From: Methylobrevis albus
Lineage (GTDB): Bacteria > Pseudomonadota > Alphaproteobacteria > Rhizobiales > Pleomorphomonadaceae
Reading direction: 5' to 3'
Assembly: GCF_015904235.1 (NCBI RefSeq)
Contig: NZ_JADZLT010000050.1
Location: forward strand, 1 to 64,000
Length of the DNA: 64,000 bases
Shown here: piece by piece, positions 38,853 to 48,695 of the stretch
How the letters are laid out: each line of letters starts with the position of its first letter
Position numbering within the stretch: position 1 is the stretch's first letter
Translations under genes and position numbers: made by a program
The notes under the pieces: generated by a model
The model's database searches: none
The model's input: the letters and a program-made list of their open reading frames with translations, nothing else
Told to the model about the DNA's origin: nothing

Positions 38853-39344
38853 ATGAGACATCGCGCACTTCTGATCGGCCTCGCGGCCGGTCTCTTCTTC
38901 ACGGCCCCGGCTCTGGCCATCGAGGCGAAGAAGCGGGTGGAAGATCAGGGCATCACGGTCGACGCCGCATGGTCGGCGATCGGCGACTTCTGCGGCATCG
39001 CCGCCTGGCATCCGGCGGTGGCGAAGTGCACGCTGTCCGAAAAGGACGGCGCCACCTTCCGCACGCTCGACCTCAACGGCGGCGGCAGCATCCTCGAAAA
39101 GCTCGAGAGCTGGAGCGACGCGGAGCACAAGTACACCTACTCGATCGTCGAAAGCCCGCTGCCGGTGGCGAACTACGTCTCCACGCTGTCGACCAAAGCC
39201 GACGACGACGGCGGCGCGGGCATCCGCTGGACCGGCACCTTCGACGCCAAGGGCGCGACCGACGACGAGGCGAAGGCCGCGATCGAGGGCATCTACGCCG
39301 CCGGGCTCGACGGCCTGCTCGCCAAGGTGAAGAGCGGCAGCTGA
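38853..39344 (+). CDS. exported SRPBCC-fold protein
   Basis: 163-residue protein of the SRPBCC/polyketide-cyclase-like superfamily carrying a clear signal peptide (MRHRALLIGLAAGLFFTAPALA). The domain begins with KKRVEDQGITVDAAWSAIGDF, then GIAAWHPAVAKCTL and a series of strands. Most SRPBCC domains are cytoplasmic ligand binders; an exported version is less common. Ligand unknown. GAGGG precedes the ATG at 38853. Confidence 0.85.
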   Translation: MRHRALLIGLAAGLFFTAPALAIEAKKRVEDQGITVDAAWSAIGDFCGIAAWHPAVAKCTLSEKDGATFRTLDLNGGGSILEKLESWSDAEHKYTYSIVESPLPVANYVSTLSTKADDDGGAGIRWTGTFDAKGATDDEAKAAIEGIYAAGLDGLLAKVKSGS

Positions 39345-39386
39345 CCGCCGCGCGCGGCGCCCCTCGCGACCGCGCCTCGGAAGATG

Positions 39387-39412
39387 CGCCGACCCGGGTC
39401 CCCGGGTCGGCG
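39387..39412. terminator. strong hairpin between convergent SRPBCC and maeB genes
   Basis: CGCCGACCCGGG and CCCGGGTCGGCG are perfect complements separated by two bases; the inner pairs would open to form the loop. It sits in the 82-base gap where two genes converge, so it can stop transcription from both sides. Confidence 0.65.
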
Positions 39413-39426
39413 TAGTTGCACCTGCC

Positions 39427-41712
39427 TCAGTTGCCCTGCGCGCAGACGGCGGCGAAGGCAGACATGTTGACGATGCCGCGCGAGGTGACCGACGGCGTCA
39501 GGATGTGCGCCGACTGCGCCGAGCCGAGCAGGATCGGGCCGACGTGCAGCGCGTCGGTCATCGTCTTCAGCAGCGTCAGGGCGATGTTGGCGGCTTCCAG
39601 CGTCGGGAACACGAGCAGGTTTGCCTCGCCCTTCAGCCGCGAGTTCGGCATTACCCGCTCGCGCACGAGGTCGGACAGCGCCGCGTCGCCGTGCATCTCG
39701 CCGTCGACGGCGAGCTCGGGATAGTGCGCCCAGAGCAGTTCGACCGCCTCGCGCATCTTCACCGCGCTCGGCGAACTGTGCGAGCCGAAGCTCGAATGCG
39801 ACAGCAGGGCGGCGCGCGGCGTGATGCCGAAGCGGCGGATCTCGGCGGCGGCCATCCGCGTCATCTCGGCGATCTCGACGGCCGACGGATTGTCGGTGAC
39901 GTAGGTGTCGGTGAGGAACCAGGCGCCGCGGTTGTTGATGAGGAGGCTCATCGTCGAGAAGTCCGAGACGCCCGGCGCCGCGCCGATGATCTGGCGGATG
40001 TCGCGCAGGTGCCGGGTGAACTTGCCCTCGAGGCCGCACAGCATCGCGTCCGCCTCGCCGCGCTTCAGCGCCAGCGCGGCGATGATGGTGGCATTGGTGC
40101 GGACGTTGGTGCGCGCCGTCTCCGGCGTCACGCCGCGGCGGCCGACGAGCTCGAAATAGAGGTCGACATAGCCGCGGTAGCGCGGATCGTCCTCGGGGTT
40201 GATCAGCTCGAAATCGGTGCCCGGGCGGATCTTCAGGCCGAAGCGCTTCAGCCGGGTCTCGATCACCTGCGGGCGGCCGATCAGGATCGGCGTCGCGATG
40301 CCGTCCTCGACGACGACCTGGGCGGCGCGCAGCACGCGCTCGTCCTCGCCGTCGGCGTAGATCACGCGCTTGCGGTCCTGCCGCGCGGCGGCGACGATCG
40401 GCTTCATCACGAGGCCGGAGCGGAACACGAAGCGGGTGAGCCGGTCGAGATAGGCGTCGAAGTCGGCGATCGGCCGCGTCGCGACGCCGCTCTCCATCGC
40501 GGCGCGCGCGACCGCCGGGGCGATGCGGAGGATCAGCCGCTGGTCGAACGGCGACGGGATCAGGTATTTCGCGCCGAACGTCTGGGTGTCGCCGCCATAG
40601 GCCTGCGCCGCCATCTCGGAGGGTTCCTCCTTGGCGAGCGCCGCGATCGCCTGCACCGCCGCGAGCTTCATCTCCTCGTTGATCGTCGTCGCGCCGACGT
40701 CGAGGGCGCCGCGGAAGATGTAGGGGAAGCAGAGGACGTTGTTGACCTGGTTCGGATAGTCCGAGCGGCCGGTGCACATCATCGCGTCGCTGCGCACCGC
40801 CTGTACCGCTTCCGGCGTGATCTCCGGGTTGGGATTGGCCAGCGCCAGGATCAGCGGGTTCTTCGCCATCCGCGCCACCATCTCGGGCTTCAGCACCCCG
40901 GCGGCCGAGACGCCGAGGAAGACGTCGGCGCCGTCGATGACGTCGGCGAGCTTCCGATGTTCGGTCGGCTGGGCATAGACCGACTTCCAGCGGTCCATCA
41001 GCACCTCGCGCCCCTCGTAGACGACGCCCTCGAGGTCGGTGACCCAGATGTTGCGGCGGTCGACGCCGAGCGAGACCAGCAGGTTGAGGCAGGCGAGCGC
41101 GGCGGCGCCCGCTCCCGACGCGACCAGCTTGATCTCGCCGAGCGACTTGCCGGCGAGCGCCATCGCGTTCACCACCGCCGCCCCGACGATGATCGCGGTG
41201 CCATGCTGGTCGTCGTGGAAGACGGGGATGTTCATCTTCGCGCGGAGTTGCGCCTCGATCTCGAAGCACTCCGGCGCCTTGATGTCCTCGAGGTTGATGC
41301 CGCCGAAGGTCGGCTCCAGCGCCGAGACGACGTCGACCATGCGGGCGACGTCCATCGCGTCGACCTCAATGTCGAAGACGTCGATGCCGGCGAACTTCTT
41401 GAAGAGGACCGCCTTGCCCTCCATCACCGGCTTCGAGGCCAGCGGTCCGATCGAGCCGAGGCCGAGCACGGCAGTGCCGTTCGAGACCACGGCCACGAGG
41501 TTGCCGCGGGAGGTGTAGTCCATCGCCAGCGCCGGGTCGGCCTGGATCGCAAGGCACGGTGCCGCGACGCCGGGGGAATAGGCGAGCGCGAGGTCGCGCT
41601 GGTTGCCGAGCGGCTTGGTCGCGCGAATCTCGAGCTTTCCGGGGCGGGGAGCGCGGTGGTAGAACAGCGCCGCCTCGTCGAGTTCACTGCCGGTCAGGCG
41701 TTTCTCCGTCAT
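39427..41712 (-). CDS. maeB: NADP-dependent malic enzyme with C-terminal phosphotransacetylase-like domain
   Basis: 761-residue hybrid malic enzyme that decarboxylates malate to pyruvate. Residues about 1-430 are the malic enzyme part: [35 protein letters not shown], the metal/catalytic [15 protein letters not shown], and [17 protein letters not shown] for the nucleotide. Residues about 430-761 resemble phosphate acetyltransferase ([29 protein letters not shown]) but normally lack that activity and act in regulation by acetyl-CoA. Start is ATG at 41712. With ald and ppdK it controls flow through pyruvate. Confidence 0.95.
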   Translation of the reverse strand: MTEKRLTGSELDEAALFYHRAPRPGKLEIRATKPLGNQRDLALAYSPGVAAPCLAIQADPALAMDYTSRGNLVAVVSNGTAVLGLGSIGPLASKPVMEGKAVLFKKFAGIDVFDIEVDAMDVARMVDVVSALEPTFGGINLEDIKAPECFEIEAQLRAKMNIPVFHDDQHGTAIIVGAAVVNAMALAGKSLGEIKLVASGAGAAALACLNLLVSLGVDRRNIWVTDLEGVVYEGREVLMDRWKSVYAQPTEHRKLADVIDGADVFLGVSAAGVLKPEMVARMAKNPLILALANPNPEITPEAVQAVRSDAMMCTGRSDYPNQVNNVLCFPYIFRGALDVGATTINEEMKLAAVQAIAALAKEEPSEMAAQAYGGDTQTFGAKYLIPSPFDQRLILRIAPAVARAAMESGVATRPIADFDAYLDRLTRFVFRSGLVMKPIVAAARQDRKRVIYADGEDERVLRAAQVVVEDGIATPILIGRPQVIETRLKRFGLKIRPGTDFELINPEDDPRYRGYVDLYFELVGRRGVTPETARTNVRTNATIIAALALKRGEADAMLCGLEGKFTRHLRDIRQIIGAAPGVSDFSTMSLLINNRGAWFLTDTYVTDNPSAVEIAEMTRMAAAEIRRFGITPRAALLSHSSFGSHSSPSAVKMREAVELLWAHYPELAVDGEMHGDAALSDLVRERVMPNSRLKGEANLLVFPTLEAANIALTLLKTMTDALHVGPILLGSAQSAHILTPSVTSRGIVNMSAFAAVCAQGN

Positions 41713-41958
41713 CGTCTTGGCTCCGTCTTTGGTGCGGCAATTTGTCCGCCCTCTTACCACATCGACGGATCGGATCACCCGCGACGGCGACATCCTGAAC
41801 CGATTAGTCGCCGGTCGGTCCTCGCGGCCCGGCAACGTATGCTCGTGGATGCGCCGGCGTTTCAGTCGGATTTTCGCAGCCTGGCAATGTGATCTTTACA
41901 GTTGCCCGTCACTCTGGTTGCCGACTGGGGCCGGCGGACGTGGGGCAAGCCGAGGTCG

Positions 41959-44094
41959 ATGCGAGGGCCAGAGATGCCGCAGACCGAAATCCGGGACTTC
42001 AGTGCCGCGCTGTTCGGCGCCGATGGTACGCGGATCGTGCTCGCGACAGGAACCGCGGAAACAGGCAGCGCCGCCCGAACGATCTTCGAGTGGCTGCCGC
42101 ACCTCGCCCCCGAGCGGTGGGACGCGGCCTTCGCCCGCCTCGCCACCGGCGAGACCGACCTGCTTTCCTCTCCGGCGCCGGTCGGCGAAGCTCCCGGCCA
42201 CCCCATCACGCTGAAGGTGCGTGGCATCACGCTCGACGGCCGGGTGCTCGCGCTGGCCGAGCCCGATCGCGACGACGCGGCCGCACTGTCGGCGCTGGCG
42301 CTGCTGCAGCAGCGCATCCTCGCGGACGTGGCCACCGGCAAGCGGCTCCAGGCCGTCATGCACCGCCTCTGCCTCGACGTCGAGGCGATGCGCCCGGGGA
42401 TCGTCGCATCGGTTCTCGCCGTCGATCCGGCCGGCCGCCTGCGCCACCTCGCCAGCCCCTCGCTGCCGAGCCATTTCTGCCGCGCGATCGACGGCATCTC
42501 GATCGGCCCGATGGTCGGATCCTGCGGCACGGCCGCCTTCCTCGGCGAACCGGTCGAAGTGACCGACATCGCGAACGACCCCCGCTGGGCCGTGGCGAAG
42601 GACCTGGCATGGCCCCTCGGTCTCAAGGCGTGCTGGTCGAGCCCGATCAAGGCCGGTGACGGCCGGGTCGTCGGCACCTTCGCGTTCTACTATCGCGAAT
42701 GCCGCGGCCCCGACGAGGCCGACCGCCGCATCGTCGAAGCCTGCCTCGCGCTGTCGGCGATCGCGATCGAGCACGAGGAGGCCGGCAACCGGGTCGAGGA
42801 GCTCGCGCTGCGGGACTACCTCACCGGCCTGCCGAACCGGCTCGGCTTCCAGCGCGGCGCCGGCGATGCGCTGGAAGCCGTCCGCCGCATGGGCACCGGC
42901 CTCGCGCTGCACTTCGTCGACTTCGACAACTTCAAGATCGTCAACGACGCCTTCGGCCATCACGTCGGCGACCAGGTCTTGAAGGAAGTCGCGGCCCGCG
43001 TCGCCGGTTGCCTGCGCTATGGCGAGAACATCGCGCGGCTCGGCGGCGACGAGTTCGCCGTCATCCAGCGTGGCGCGACCGACGACGCCGCGGTCGAGGA
43101 ACTCGCGGTCCGGGTGCTGAAGGCGATCGCCGCGCCGCTGCAGATCGGAGGACACCGGCTGCAGATCACCGCCTGTCTCGGCGCCGCACGCTCGCCGCGC
43201 GACGGCGACGACATCGCGGAGTTGCTGAAGAACGCCGACATCGCCGTCTACCGCGCGAAGAGCGAGGGGCACGGGCGCTACCGCCTGTTCAGCGACCGCA
43301 TGGCCGAGGGCATCCGCGCCGAGCGCCTGCTCGAACGCGATCTCGCCGAAGCGATCGAGAAGCAGCAGCTCGACGTGCATTTCCAGCCGATCGTCGACCT
43401 CGCCTCCGGCCGGATCCTCAGCTTCGAGGCGCTGGTGCGCTGGACACATCCGGTGCGCGGCCCGGTCGCGCCCTCGGAGTTCGTGCCGATCGCCGAGCGC
43501 GCCGGCCTCGTCGCCGACCTCGGCGACTTCGTGCTGCGCCGTGCCTGCCGGGAGGCGGCCGGCTGGCCGGCGGCGATCGGTGTTTCGGTCAACCTGTCGC
43601 CGTCGCAACTCGCCCGGCCGGATTTCGTGCTGACGGTGGTGCGCGCGGTGCACGAGACGGGGCTGTCGCCGGCCCGGCTCGACCTCGAGATCACCGAGAC
43701 GGTTCCGCTCTCCGAAAACAGCGCGATGCGCGCCATGCTGGAGCAGCTGCGCTCGCTCGGCGTCAGCATCTCGCTCGACGATTTCGGCGTCGGCTATTCG
43801 TCGCTGAGCTACCTGCGCTCGTTCCCGTTCGATCGCATCAAGATCGACATGTCCTTCGTGCGCGACATCGGCCGCCGCGCCGACGCGGAGGCGATCCTGA
43901 AGGCGGCGATCGGGCTCGGCGGCGCGCTGAAGATGCGCACCACGGCCGAGGGCGTCGAGACCGAGGCACAGCGCGACTGGCTGCTCGGCCAGGGCTGCGA
44001 CGAGGGCCAGGGCTACCTGTTCAGCCGGCCGGTGCCGGCGGCGGACGCAGCGAGGCTCGTCGCCACCGGAGCGCACTCCAGCCTGCGCGCCTGA
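41959..44094 (+). CDS. GAF-GGDEF-EAL cyclic-di-GMP signalling protein
   Basis: Bifunctional c-di-GMP enzyme of about 711 residues without membrane segments. N-terminal 110 residues are unassigned (PAS-like at best), then a GAF domain (about 115-265, with GSCGTAAFLGEPVEVTDIANDPRW), a GGDEF domain with intact LGGDEFAV near residue 362, and an EAL domain with FEALVRW near residue 490. EAL catalytic segments look complete: NLSPSQL, LDLEITE, LDDFGVGYSSLSYL, KIDMSF and TAEGVETE. So both synthesis and breakdown are possible. Start is uncertain: ATG at 41959 (GAGG upstream) or 41974, or TTG at 41902. Confidence 0.92.
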   Translation: MRGPEMPQTEIRDFSAALFGADGTRIVLATGTAETGSAARTIFEWLPHLAPERWDAAFARLATGETDLLSSPAPVGEAPGHPITLKVRGITLDGRVLALAEPDRDDAAALSALALLQQRILADVATGKRLQAVMHRLCLDVEAMRPGIVASVLAVDPAGRLRHLASPSLPSHFCRAIDGISIGPMVGSCGTAAFLGEPVEVTDIANDPRWAVAKDLAWPLGLKACWSSPIKAGDGRVVGTFAFYYRECRGPDEADRRIVEACLALSAIAIEHEEAGNRVEELALRDYLTGLPNRLGFQRGAGDALEAVRRMGTGLALHFVDFDNFKIVNDAFGHHVGDQVLKEVAARVAGCLRYGENIARLGGDEFAVIQRGATDDAAVEELAVRVLKAIAAPLQIGGHRLQITACLGAARSPRDGDDIAELLKNADIAVYRAKSEGHGRYRLFSDRMAEGIRAERLLERDLAEAIEKQQLDVHFQPIVDLASGRILSFEALVRWTHPVRGPVAPSEFVPIAERAGLVADLGDFVLRRACREAAGWPAAIGVSVNLSPSQLARPDFVLTVVRAVHETGLSPARLDLEITETVPLSENSAMRAMLEQLRSLGVSISLDDFGVGYSSLSYLRSFPFDRIKIDMSFVRDIGRRADAEAILKAAIGLGGALKMRTTAEGVETEAQRDWLLGQGCDEGQGYLFSRPVPAADAARLVATGAHSSLRA

Positions 44095-44106
44095 GCCGCC
44101 CGGCGC

Positions 44107-44754
44107 TTAGCCGCCCCGGGCCGCGCCACGCCCGCCGAGCGCGCGCATCACCAGCGCCAGCACCACCGCGTTGAGCACGTGCCAGCCGCCGTGGGTGCCG
44201 AGCGGGAAGGCGCTGCAGAGCGGCTCGTCGAGAGTGCGCAGCGTCAGCGACACCGCGAACACCGCAGCGGCGCAAAGCAGCGGGCCGCCGCCGGGCCGGT
44301 GGCGCAGGGCGAGTCCCGCCCCGATTACCGCCATCGCCAGCAGCGGCGCGACATAGCCCGACCCCGAGCCGACCAGCGGCGCGACGAGCGCGCCGACCGC
44401 CGGCGAAGCGGCCATGAAGAGGGCCGCGCCGACGGCCGCGACAAGGGGAGAAAAACCGAGCAGCCGGCGCAGCACGAGGCCGAAGGCAACCGCGATGAAG
44501 ACGGCGATCGGGATCACGTCGGCGAGCAGCGCCCAGCGCGTCGCGGCCGTGTGGAACAGCAGCGAGCCGGTGCCGATGACGGCGGCGATGCCGGCAAGGA
44601 CCAGAACGCCGCGATCGCCGTGTCGGCGTGCGAGGCGGACGCCGTAGGCGGCGGCGACGAAGAAGGCGAGGTTCGTCACGGCGTTGACCGGCTCGCCGAG
44701 CAGACCCGGCGCGAGGCGCTCGCAATAGCCGTCGATGAAGCCGTTCCAGTCCAC
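44107..44754 (-). CDS. ceramidase-like (CREST superfamily) membrane protein
   Basis: 215-residue integral membrane protein with about seven segments, resembling the alkaline ceramidase family. Conserved features: YCERLAPGLLGEPVNAVTNLAFF at the N terminus, the Ser/His of TGSLLFHTAATRWALLADVIPI with the aspartate, and the C-terminal HGGWHVLNAV histidines that complete the zinc site. Bacterial members are widespread but mostly uncharacterised; amide hydrolysis of a lipid is the family expectation, not shown. It converges on the GGDEF-EAL gene with only 12 bases between stops. Confidence 0.85.
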   Translation of the reverse strand: MDWNGFIDGYCERLAPGLLGEPVNAVTNLAFFVAAAYGVRLARRHGDRGVLVLAGIAAVIGTGSLLFHTAATRWALLADVIPIAVFIAVAFGLVLRRLLGFSPLVAAVGAALFMAASPAVGALVAPLVGSGSGYVAPLLAMAVIGAGLALRHRPGGGPLLCAAAVFAVSLTLRTLDEPLCSAFPLGTHGGWHVLNAVVLALVMRALGGRGAARGG

Positions 44755-44938
44755 GCTGCGCCCTCCCGCTACCCGTTCTCTCCAACCCGGCGGCCGCGCC
44801 GGCGTTCCGCCCCGGACCGTCTGCGCCGATTTGGCAGGTGCGGAGCGCCGCGCCGGACGCTAGCTTCATCGGCCCGGCGATCCGGGCCGCCAGCCGCGGG
44901 TCATTCCCCGAACCAAGCACAGGAGCCGTGTCGACACG

Positions 44939-45781
44939 ATGACCGATCGGCCGCAGCGCGGACCCGGCGAGACGGGGGCAGCGCCGGTGCCCGGCGGCAA
45001 CCCCACCGGCATCGACGCCTACACCCCGCGCGAGATCGCGCGCCGGATGCACGAGGCCGGCGTCGCCAAGGCGGAGCTTGCCATCGGCCCGCTGTTCATG
45101 CTCGGCACCGTCGCCGGGGTGTTCCTGTCGTTCGGTGCGCTGTTCTTCACTGTGGTGATGACCGGGGTCGCCGACGAGCCGTTCGGGCCGGCACGGCTGC
45201 TCGGCGGCGTCGCCTTCTCGCTCGGCCTCGTGCTGGTCGTCGTCGGCGGCGCCGAGGTGTTCACCGGCAATGCGATGATCGTGATGGCCTTCGTCGACCG
45301 GCGCGTCACGCTGCGGGCGCTGCTGCGCAACTGGGTCGTGGTCTATACGGCGAACCTCGTCGGCGCGCTGGCGATGGTGGCGCTGGTGCTCGCCGCCGGC
45401 ACCTACAGCCTCGACGGCGGCGCCGTGGGAGCGACGGCGATCCGCATTGCCGAGGGCAAGCTGGCGCTGTCCCCGCTGGAGACCTTCGCCCGCGCCATCC
45501 TCTGCAACGCGCTCGTCTGCCTCGCGGTCTGGCTGACGTTCGCCGCGCGCGACGTGACCGGCAAGATCCTCGCGATCACCTTCCCGATCACCGCCTTCGT
45601 GACGATGGGCTTCGAGCATTCGATCGCCAACATGTTCCTGATCCCCGCCGGCCTCGCACTCGGCGCCGAGGGCAGCGTCGGCACCGCGATCCTGCAACTG
45701 CTCATCGCCACCGTCGGCAACATGATCGGCGGCGCCGGCGGCGTCGCGCTCGTCTACCGGGCGATCTACCGCGGCGGCTGA
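44939..45781 (+). CDS. formate/nitrite transporter (FNT) family channel
   Basis: 280-residue FNT family protein with six membrane segments. Family motifs: AELAIGPLFMLGTVAGVFLSFGALFF, GGAEVFTGNAMIVMAFVDRR, LRNWVVVYTANLVGAL, CNALVCLAVWLTFAA and FEHSIANMFLIPAG. FNT pentamers pass formate, nitrite, hydrosulfide or other small monoacids. No formate or nitrite enzyme is beside it, so substrate is open. moaB follows 122 bases later on the same strand. Confidence 0.92.
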   Translation: MTDRPQRGPGETGAAPVPGGNPTGIDAYTPREIARRMHEAGVAKAELAIGPLFMLGTVAGVFLSFGALFFTVVMTGVADEPFGPARLLGGVAFSLGLVLVVVGGAEVFTGNAMIVMAFVDRRVTLRALLRNWVVVYTANLVGALAMVALVLAAGTYSLDGGAVGATAIRIAEGKLALSPLETFARAILCNALVCLAVWLTFAARDVTGKILAITFPITAFVTMGFEHSIANMFLIPAGLALGAEGSVGTAILQLLIATVGNMIGGAGGVALVYRAIYRGG

Positions 45782-45903
45782 GGGAGGCGCCAGATCGGGG
45801 CAGCCGACCGGGACCACGCGGCGCCTGCCCTTCCGCCGCGCAGATCGAGGGTCCATATAGCGGGGACGCGGCGCAGCGAACCACGCCGCGATGGAGATGC
45901 CCG

Positions 45904-46464
45904 ATGACGCTCGATCTCGACCGCCAGTTCGTGCCGCTGCGGATTGCCGTGGTCACCGTGTCCGACACCCGCGGCCCGGGCGACGACCGCTCCGGCGAGA
46001 CGCTGGCGAGCCGCATCGAGGCGGCGGGCCACGTGGTCGCGGGGCGCGAGATCGTCCTCGACGAGATCCCGGCGATCCAGTCGGTCGTGAAGCGGCTGAT
46101 CGCGGACCCGTCCGTCGACGTGGTGATCACCACCGGCGGCACCGGCTTCACCGGCCGCGACGTCACGCCGGAAGCGGTCGAGCCGCTGTTCGAGAAGCGC
46201 ATGGACGGCTTCTCGGCGATCTTTCACCGCATCTCCTACGAGAAGATCGGCACCTCGACGATCCAGTCGCGGGCGACCGCCGGCGTTGCGCACGCGACCT
46301 ACATCTTCGTGCTGCCGGGCTCGCCGGGCGCCTGCCGCGATGCGTGGGACGGGATCCTGGAATCGCAGCTCGACTACCGGCACATGCCGTGCAACTTCGT
46401 CGAGATCATGCCCCGCCTCGACGAGCACCTGAAGCGCGGCAAGCTGCGCACGACGCCGGTCTGA
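45904..46464 (+). CDS. moaB: molybdenum cofactor biosynthesis protein B
   Basis: 186-residue MoaB/MogA-type protein, which adenylates molybdopterin during cofactor assembly. Typical segments are IAVVTVSDTRGPGDDRSGETLASRIEAAGH split over the first strand and helix, VITTGGTGFTGRDVTPEAVEPL, and LPGSPGACRDAWDGIL. No other moa gene is in the window. GGAG six bases upstream fixes the ATG at 45904. Confidence 0.94.
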   Translation: MTLDLDRQFVPLRIAVVTVSDTRGPGDDRSGETLASRIEAAGHVVAGREIVLDEIPAIQSVVKRLIADPSVDVVITTGGTGFTGRDVTPEAVEPLFEKRMDGFSAIFHRISYEKIGTSTIQSRATAGVAHATYIFVLPGSPGACRDAWDGILESQLDYRHMPCNFVEIMPRLDEHLKRGKLRTTPV

Positions 46465-46475
46465 CACGACCTGGT

Positions 46476-47210
46476 TCAGCGCAGGAAGTCGCCGGTCGAG
46501 AGGCCGGGGCCGTGCAGGCGCACGAGGTAGCGCGGCGGCACCCAGAGGGCGGCGAGCGCCCGGCAGGTCGAGCGGCGCAGCCGCCGCAGCGCCCCGTCCT
46601 CGTTACCTTCCGCATAGGCGACGACGCTGGCGCGGGCGCGCAGCGTCAGGCTGCGGAAGCGGCCGATGCGACGGAAGAGATCGACGTCTTCGAGCACGGG
46701 CAGCGGCCGGAAGCCGCCGATCCTGCGATAATGCGCGCGCGAGATCAGCAGCCCTTGCGTCCGGTGCGGCACGCCGACCAGCCGGCTGCCGATCGCCACC
46801 GACAGTTCGCGCAACCGCGCCCGGAGCCCGATGTCGTCGAGGGCGTAGCGGAAGACGATGACGTGATCGCGGCCCTTGCCGGTGTCGGCGCTGCGCGCGA
46901 TGCGCTCGATCAGGCTGCCGACCTCGCGCTGCCAGCCGGGCTCGACCACGATGCCCGGGCGCAGGAACAGCAGCCACTCGCCGCGCGTCGCGGTGGCGGC
47001 GCCGAGCGCCAGGCGCTCGCCGAGCGCCGCCGATCCGTCGAGCCAGACACAACCGGCCGCATCGGCGACGATTTCGGTGCCGTCGGACGAGCCGCCGTCG
47101 ACGACGACGACTTCGCGCACGGTCCCGTCGGCCGCCGCGGACACCAGCGACGACAACGTCAGGGCGAGCCCCTGCTCCGAATTTCGCGTAGGAATGACGA
47201 CGCTCAGCAT
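46476..47210 (-). CDS. family 2 glycosyltransferase
   Basis: 244-residue GT-A fold protein. N terminus LSVVIPTRNSEQGLALTLSSL, then VVVVDGGSSDGT with the nucleotide-sugar aspartates and a later VLEDVDLFRRIGRF with an ED motif. It resembles the short family-2 transferases annotated as rSAM-associated transferase 2. No membrane segments are apparent. Start is ATG at 47210; upstream in-frame ATG at 47282 is possible but atypical. It is divergent from the radical SAM gene and ends 11 bases from the convergent moaB. Confidence 0.87.
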   Translation of the reverse strand: MLSVVIPTRNSEQGLALTLSSLVSAAADGTVREVVVVDGGSSDGTEIVADAAGCVWLDGSAALGERLALGAATATRGEWLLFLRPGIVVEPGWQREVGSLIERIARSADTGKGRDHVIVFRYALDDIGLRARLRELSVAIGSRLVGVPHRTQGLLISRAHYRRIGGFRPLPVLEDVDLFRRIGRFRSLTLRARASVVAYAEGNEDGALRRLRRSTCRALAALWVPPRYLVRLHGPGLSTGDFLR

Positions 47211-47323
47211 ACCTATTTCGACTAGCGAATTTTTGCCGCAATTGCGAGCGTGTTTGCGCAGTGCGGCAGCGATCACCGGCATTTGTTCTTTCTTTGTTCC
47301 TGTGATCGAGCTATGTTCGCGTC

Positions 47324-48520
47324 ATGGCCGCACCTCAGCTCAAACCCCGCCCCGCCGCCTCGCCCGCGATCCCGCGGACCGGCACCCGCCCGGCCTCCGC
47401 ACCCGACGCCGGGCTGTCCGACACGCGTCACGCCGACGGGCTCGGCGACGACGGCATCGCCCCCGACCGGCGCCGCGGCCGCGGCGCCGGCATCAATCCG
47501 TCCGGTCGCTTCGAGAAGACCGCCGTCATCGGCTTCGACGACGGCTGGGCGAGTGACGAGGAACTGCCGCCGTTCAAGACCACCGTGCAGGTCGAGAAGG
47601 CGCGCACCATCATCACGCGCAACGAATCGCCCGATATCTCGTTCGACCGCTCGGTGAACGCCTATCGCGGCTGCGAGCACGGCTGCGTCTACTGCTTCGC
47701 GCGGCCGTCGCACGCCTACATGGGGCTGTCGCCCGGGGTCGACTTCGAGACGCGATTGTTCGTGAAGCCGAATGCGGCGGAGCTGCTCGAGCGCGAGCTC
47801 GGCGCGCCCTCCTACCAGCCGAAGACGATCGCGATGGGGACCAACACCGATCCCTACCAGCCGATCGAGCGCGAGTACCGGCTGACGCGGGCGGTGCTGG
47901 AAGTGCTGTCGAAGACCAACCACCCGGTCGGCATCGTCACCAAGTCGGCGCTGGTGACGCGCGACATCGACATTCTCGCCCCGATGGCCGAGCGCGGCCT
48001 CGCCAAGGTCGCCCTGTCGGTGACGACGCTCGACCGGCATCTCGCCCGGGCGATGGAGCCGCGCGCCTCGACCCCGGCGCGCCGGCTCGACGCGGTGCGC
48101 CAGCTCGCGGAAGCCGGCATCCCGACCGGCGTCATGGTGGCGCCGGTGATCCCCGTGCTGACCGACCCGGAGATCGAGCGCATCCTGGAGGCGGCGAGCG
48201 CGATGGGCGCGCGCGAGGCCGGCTACGTGCTGCTCAGGATGCCGCTCGAGGTCTCCGACATCTTCCGCGACTGGCTGCTCAGGCTGTTTCCGGATCGCTA
48301 CCGACATGTGATGTCGGTCTTGCGCAGCATGCGCGGCGGCAAGGACTATGACGCCGAATGGGGCAAGCGCATGCGCGGCAGCGGGCCCTACGCCTGGCAG
48401 ATCGGCCGCCGCTTCGAGATCGCGGCGCGCCGGCTCGGCCTCAACCGCGACCGCGCCAAGCTGCGCACCGATCTCTTCCAGAAGCCGGCCGGCGGCGGCG
48501 TGCAGCTCTCCCTGTTCTGA
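47324..48520 (+). CDS. PA0069 family radical SAM protein
   Basis: 398-residue radical SAM enzyme of the PA0069 family. A 60-residue basic, low-complexity leader precedes the core. The 4Fe-4S site is CEHGCVYC (CxxxCxxC) within AYRGCEHGCVYCFARPSHAYMG broken at the arginine, and the SAM region includes TIAMGTNTDPYQPIEREYRLTR. Related to the SplB/lyase-like group but without an assigned substrate. It is a single gene between divergent GT2 and downstream ETF-QO (175 bases). Confidence 0.92.
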   Translation: MAAPQLKPRPAASPAIPRTGTRPASAPDAGLSDTRHADGLGDDGIAPDRRRGRGAGINPSGRFEKTAVIGFDDGWASDEELPPFKTTVQVEKARTIITRNESPDISFDRSVNAYRGCEHGCVYCFARPSHAYMGLSPGVDFETRLFVKPNAAELLERELGAPSYQPKTIAMGTNTDPYQPIEREYRLTRAVLEVLSKTNHPVGIVTKSALVTRDIDILAPMAERGLAKVALSVTTLDRHLARAMEPRASTPARRLDAVRQLAEAGIPTGVMVAPVIPVLTDPEIERILEAASAMGAREAGYVLLRMPLEVSDIFRDWLLRLFPDRYRHVMSVLRSMRGGKDYDAEWGKRMRGSGPYAWQIGRRFEIAARRLGLNRDRAKLRTDLFQKPAGGGVQLSLF

Positions 48521-48695
48521 GCCGCCACCGGCGCCGGCGCGCCAGGGCCAAAAGGCTTATGCGCCAAAATGCGGCGCCGGGCCGGCGAGGTTGGCTTTGC
48601 GCGGGCTTTGCCCCGCCGCTAAGGTGCGGCGCGAGTTTGGAACCGGTCGAAACGGGCGGCGGCGCTGCGGCGCCCGCCCGCGAGAGGAGAGACGG

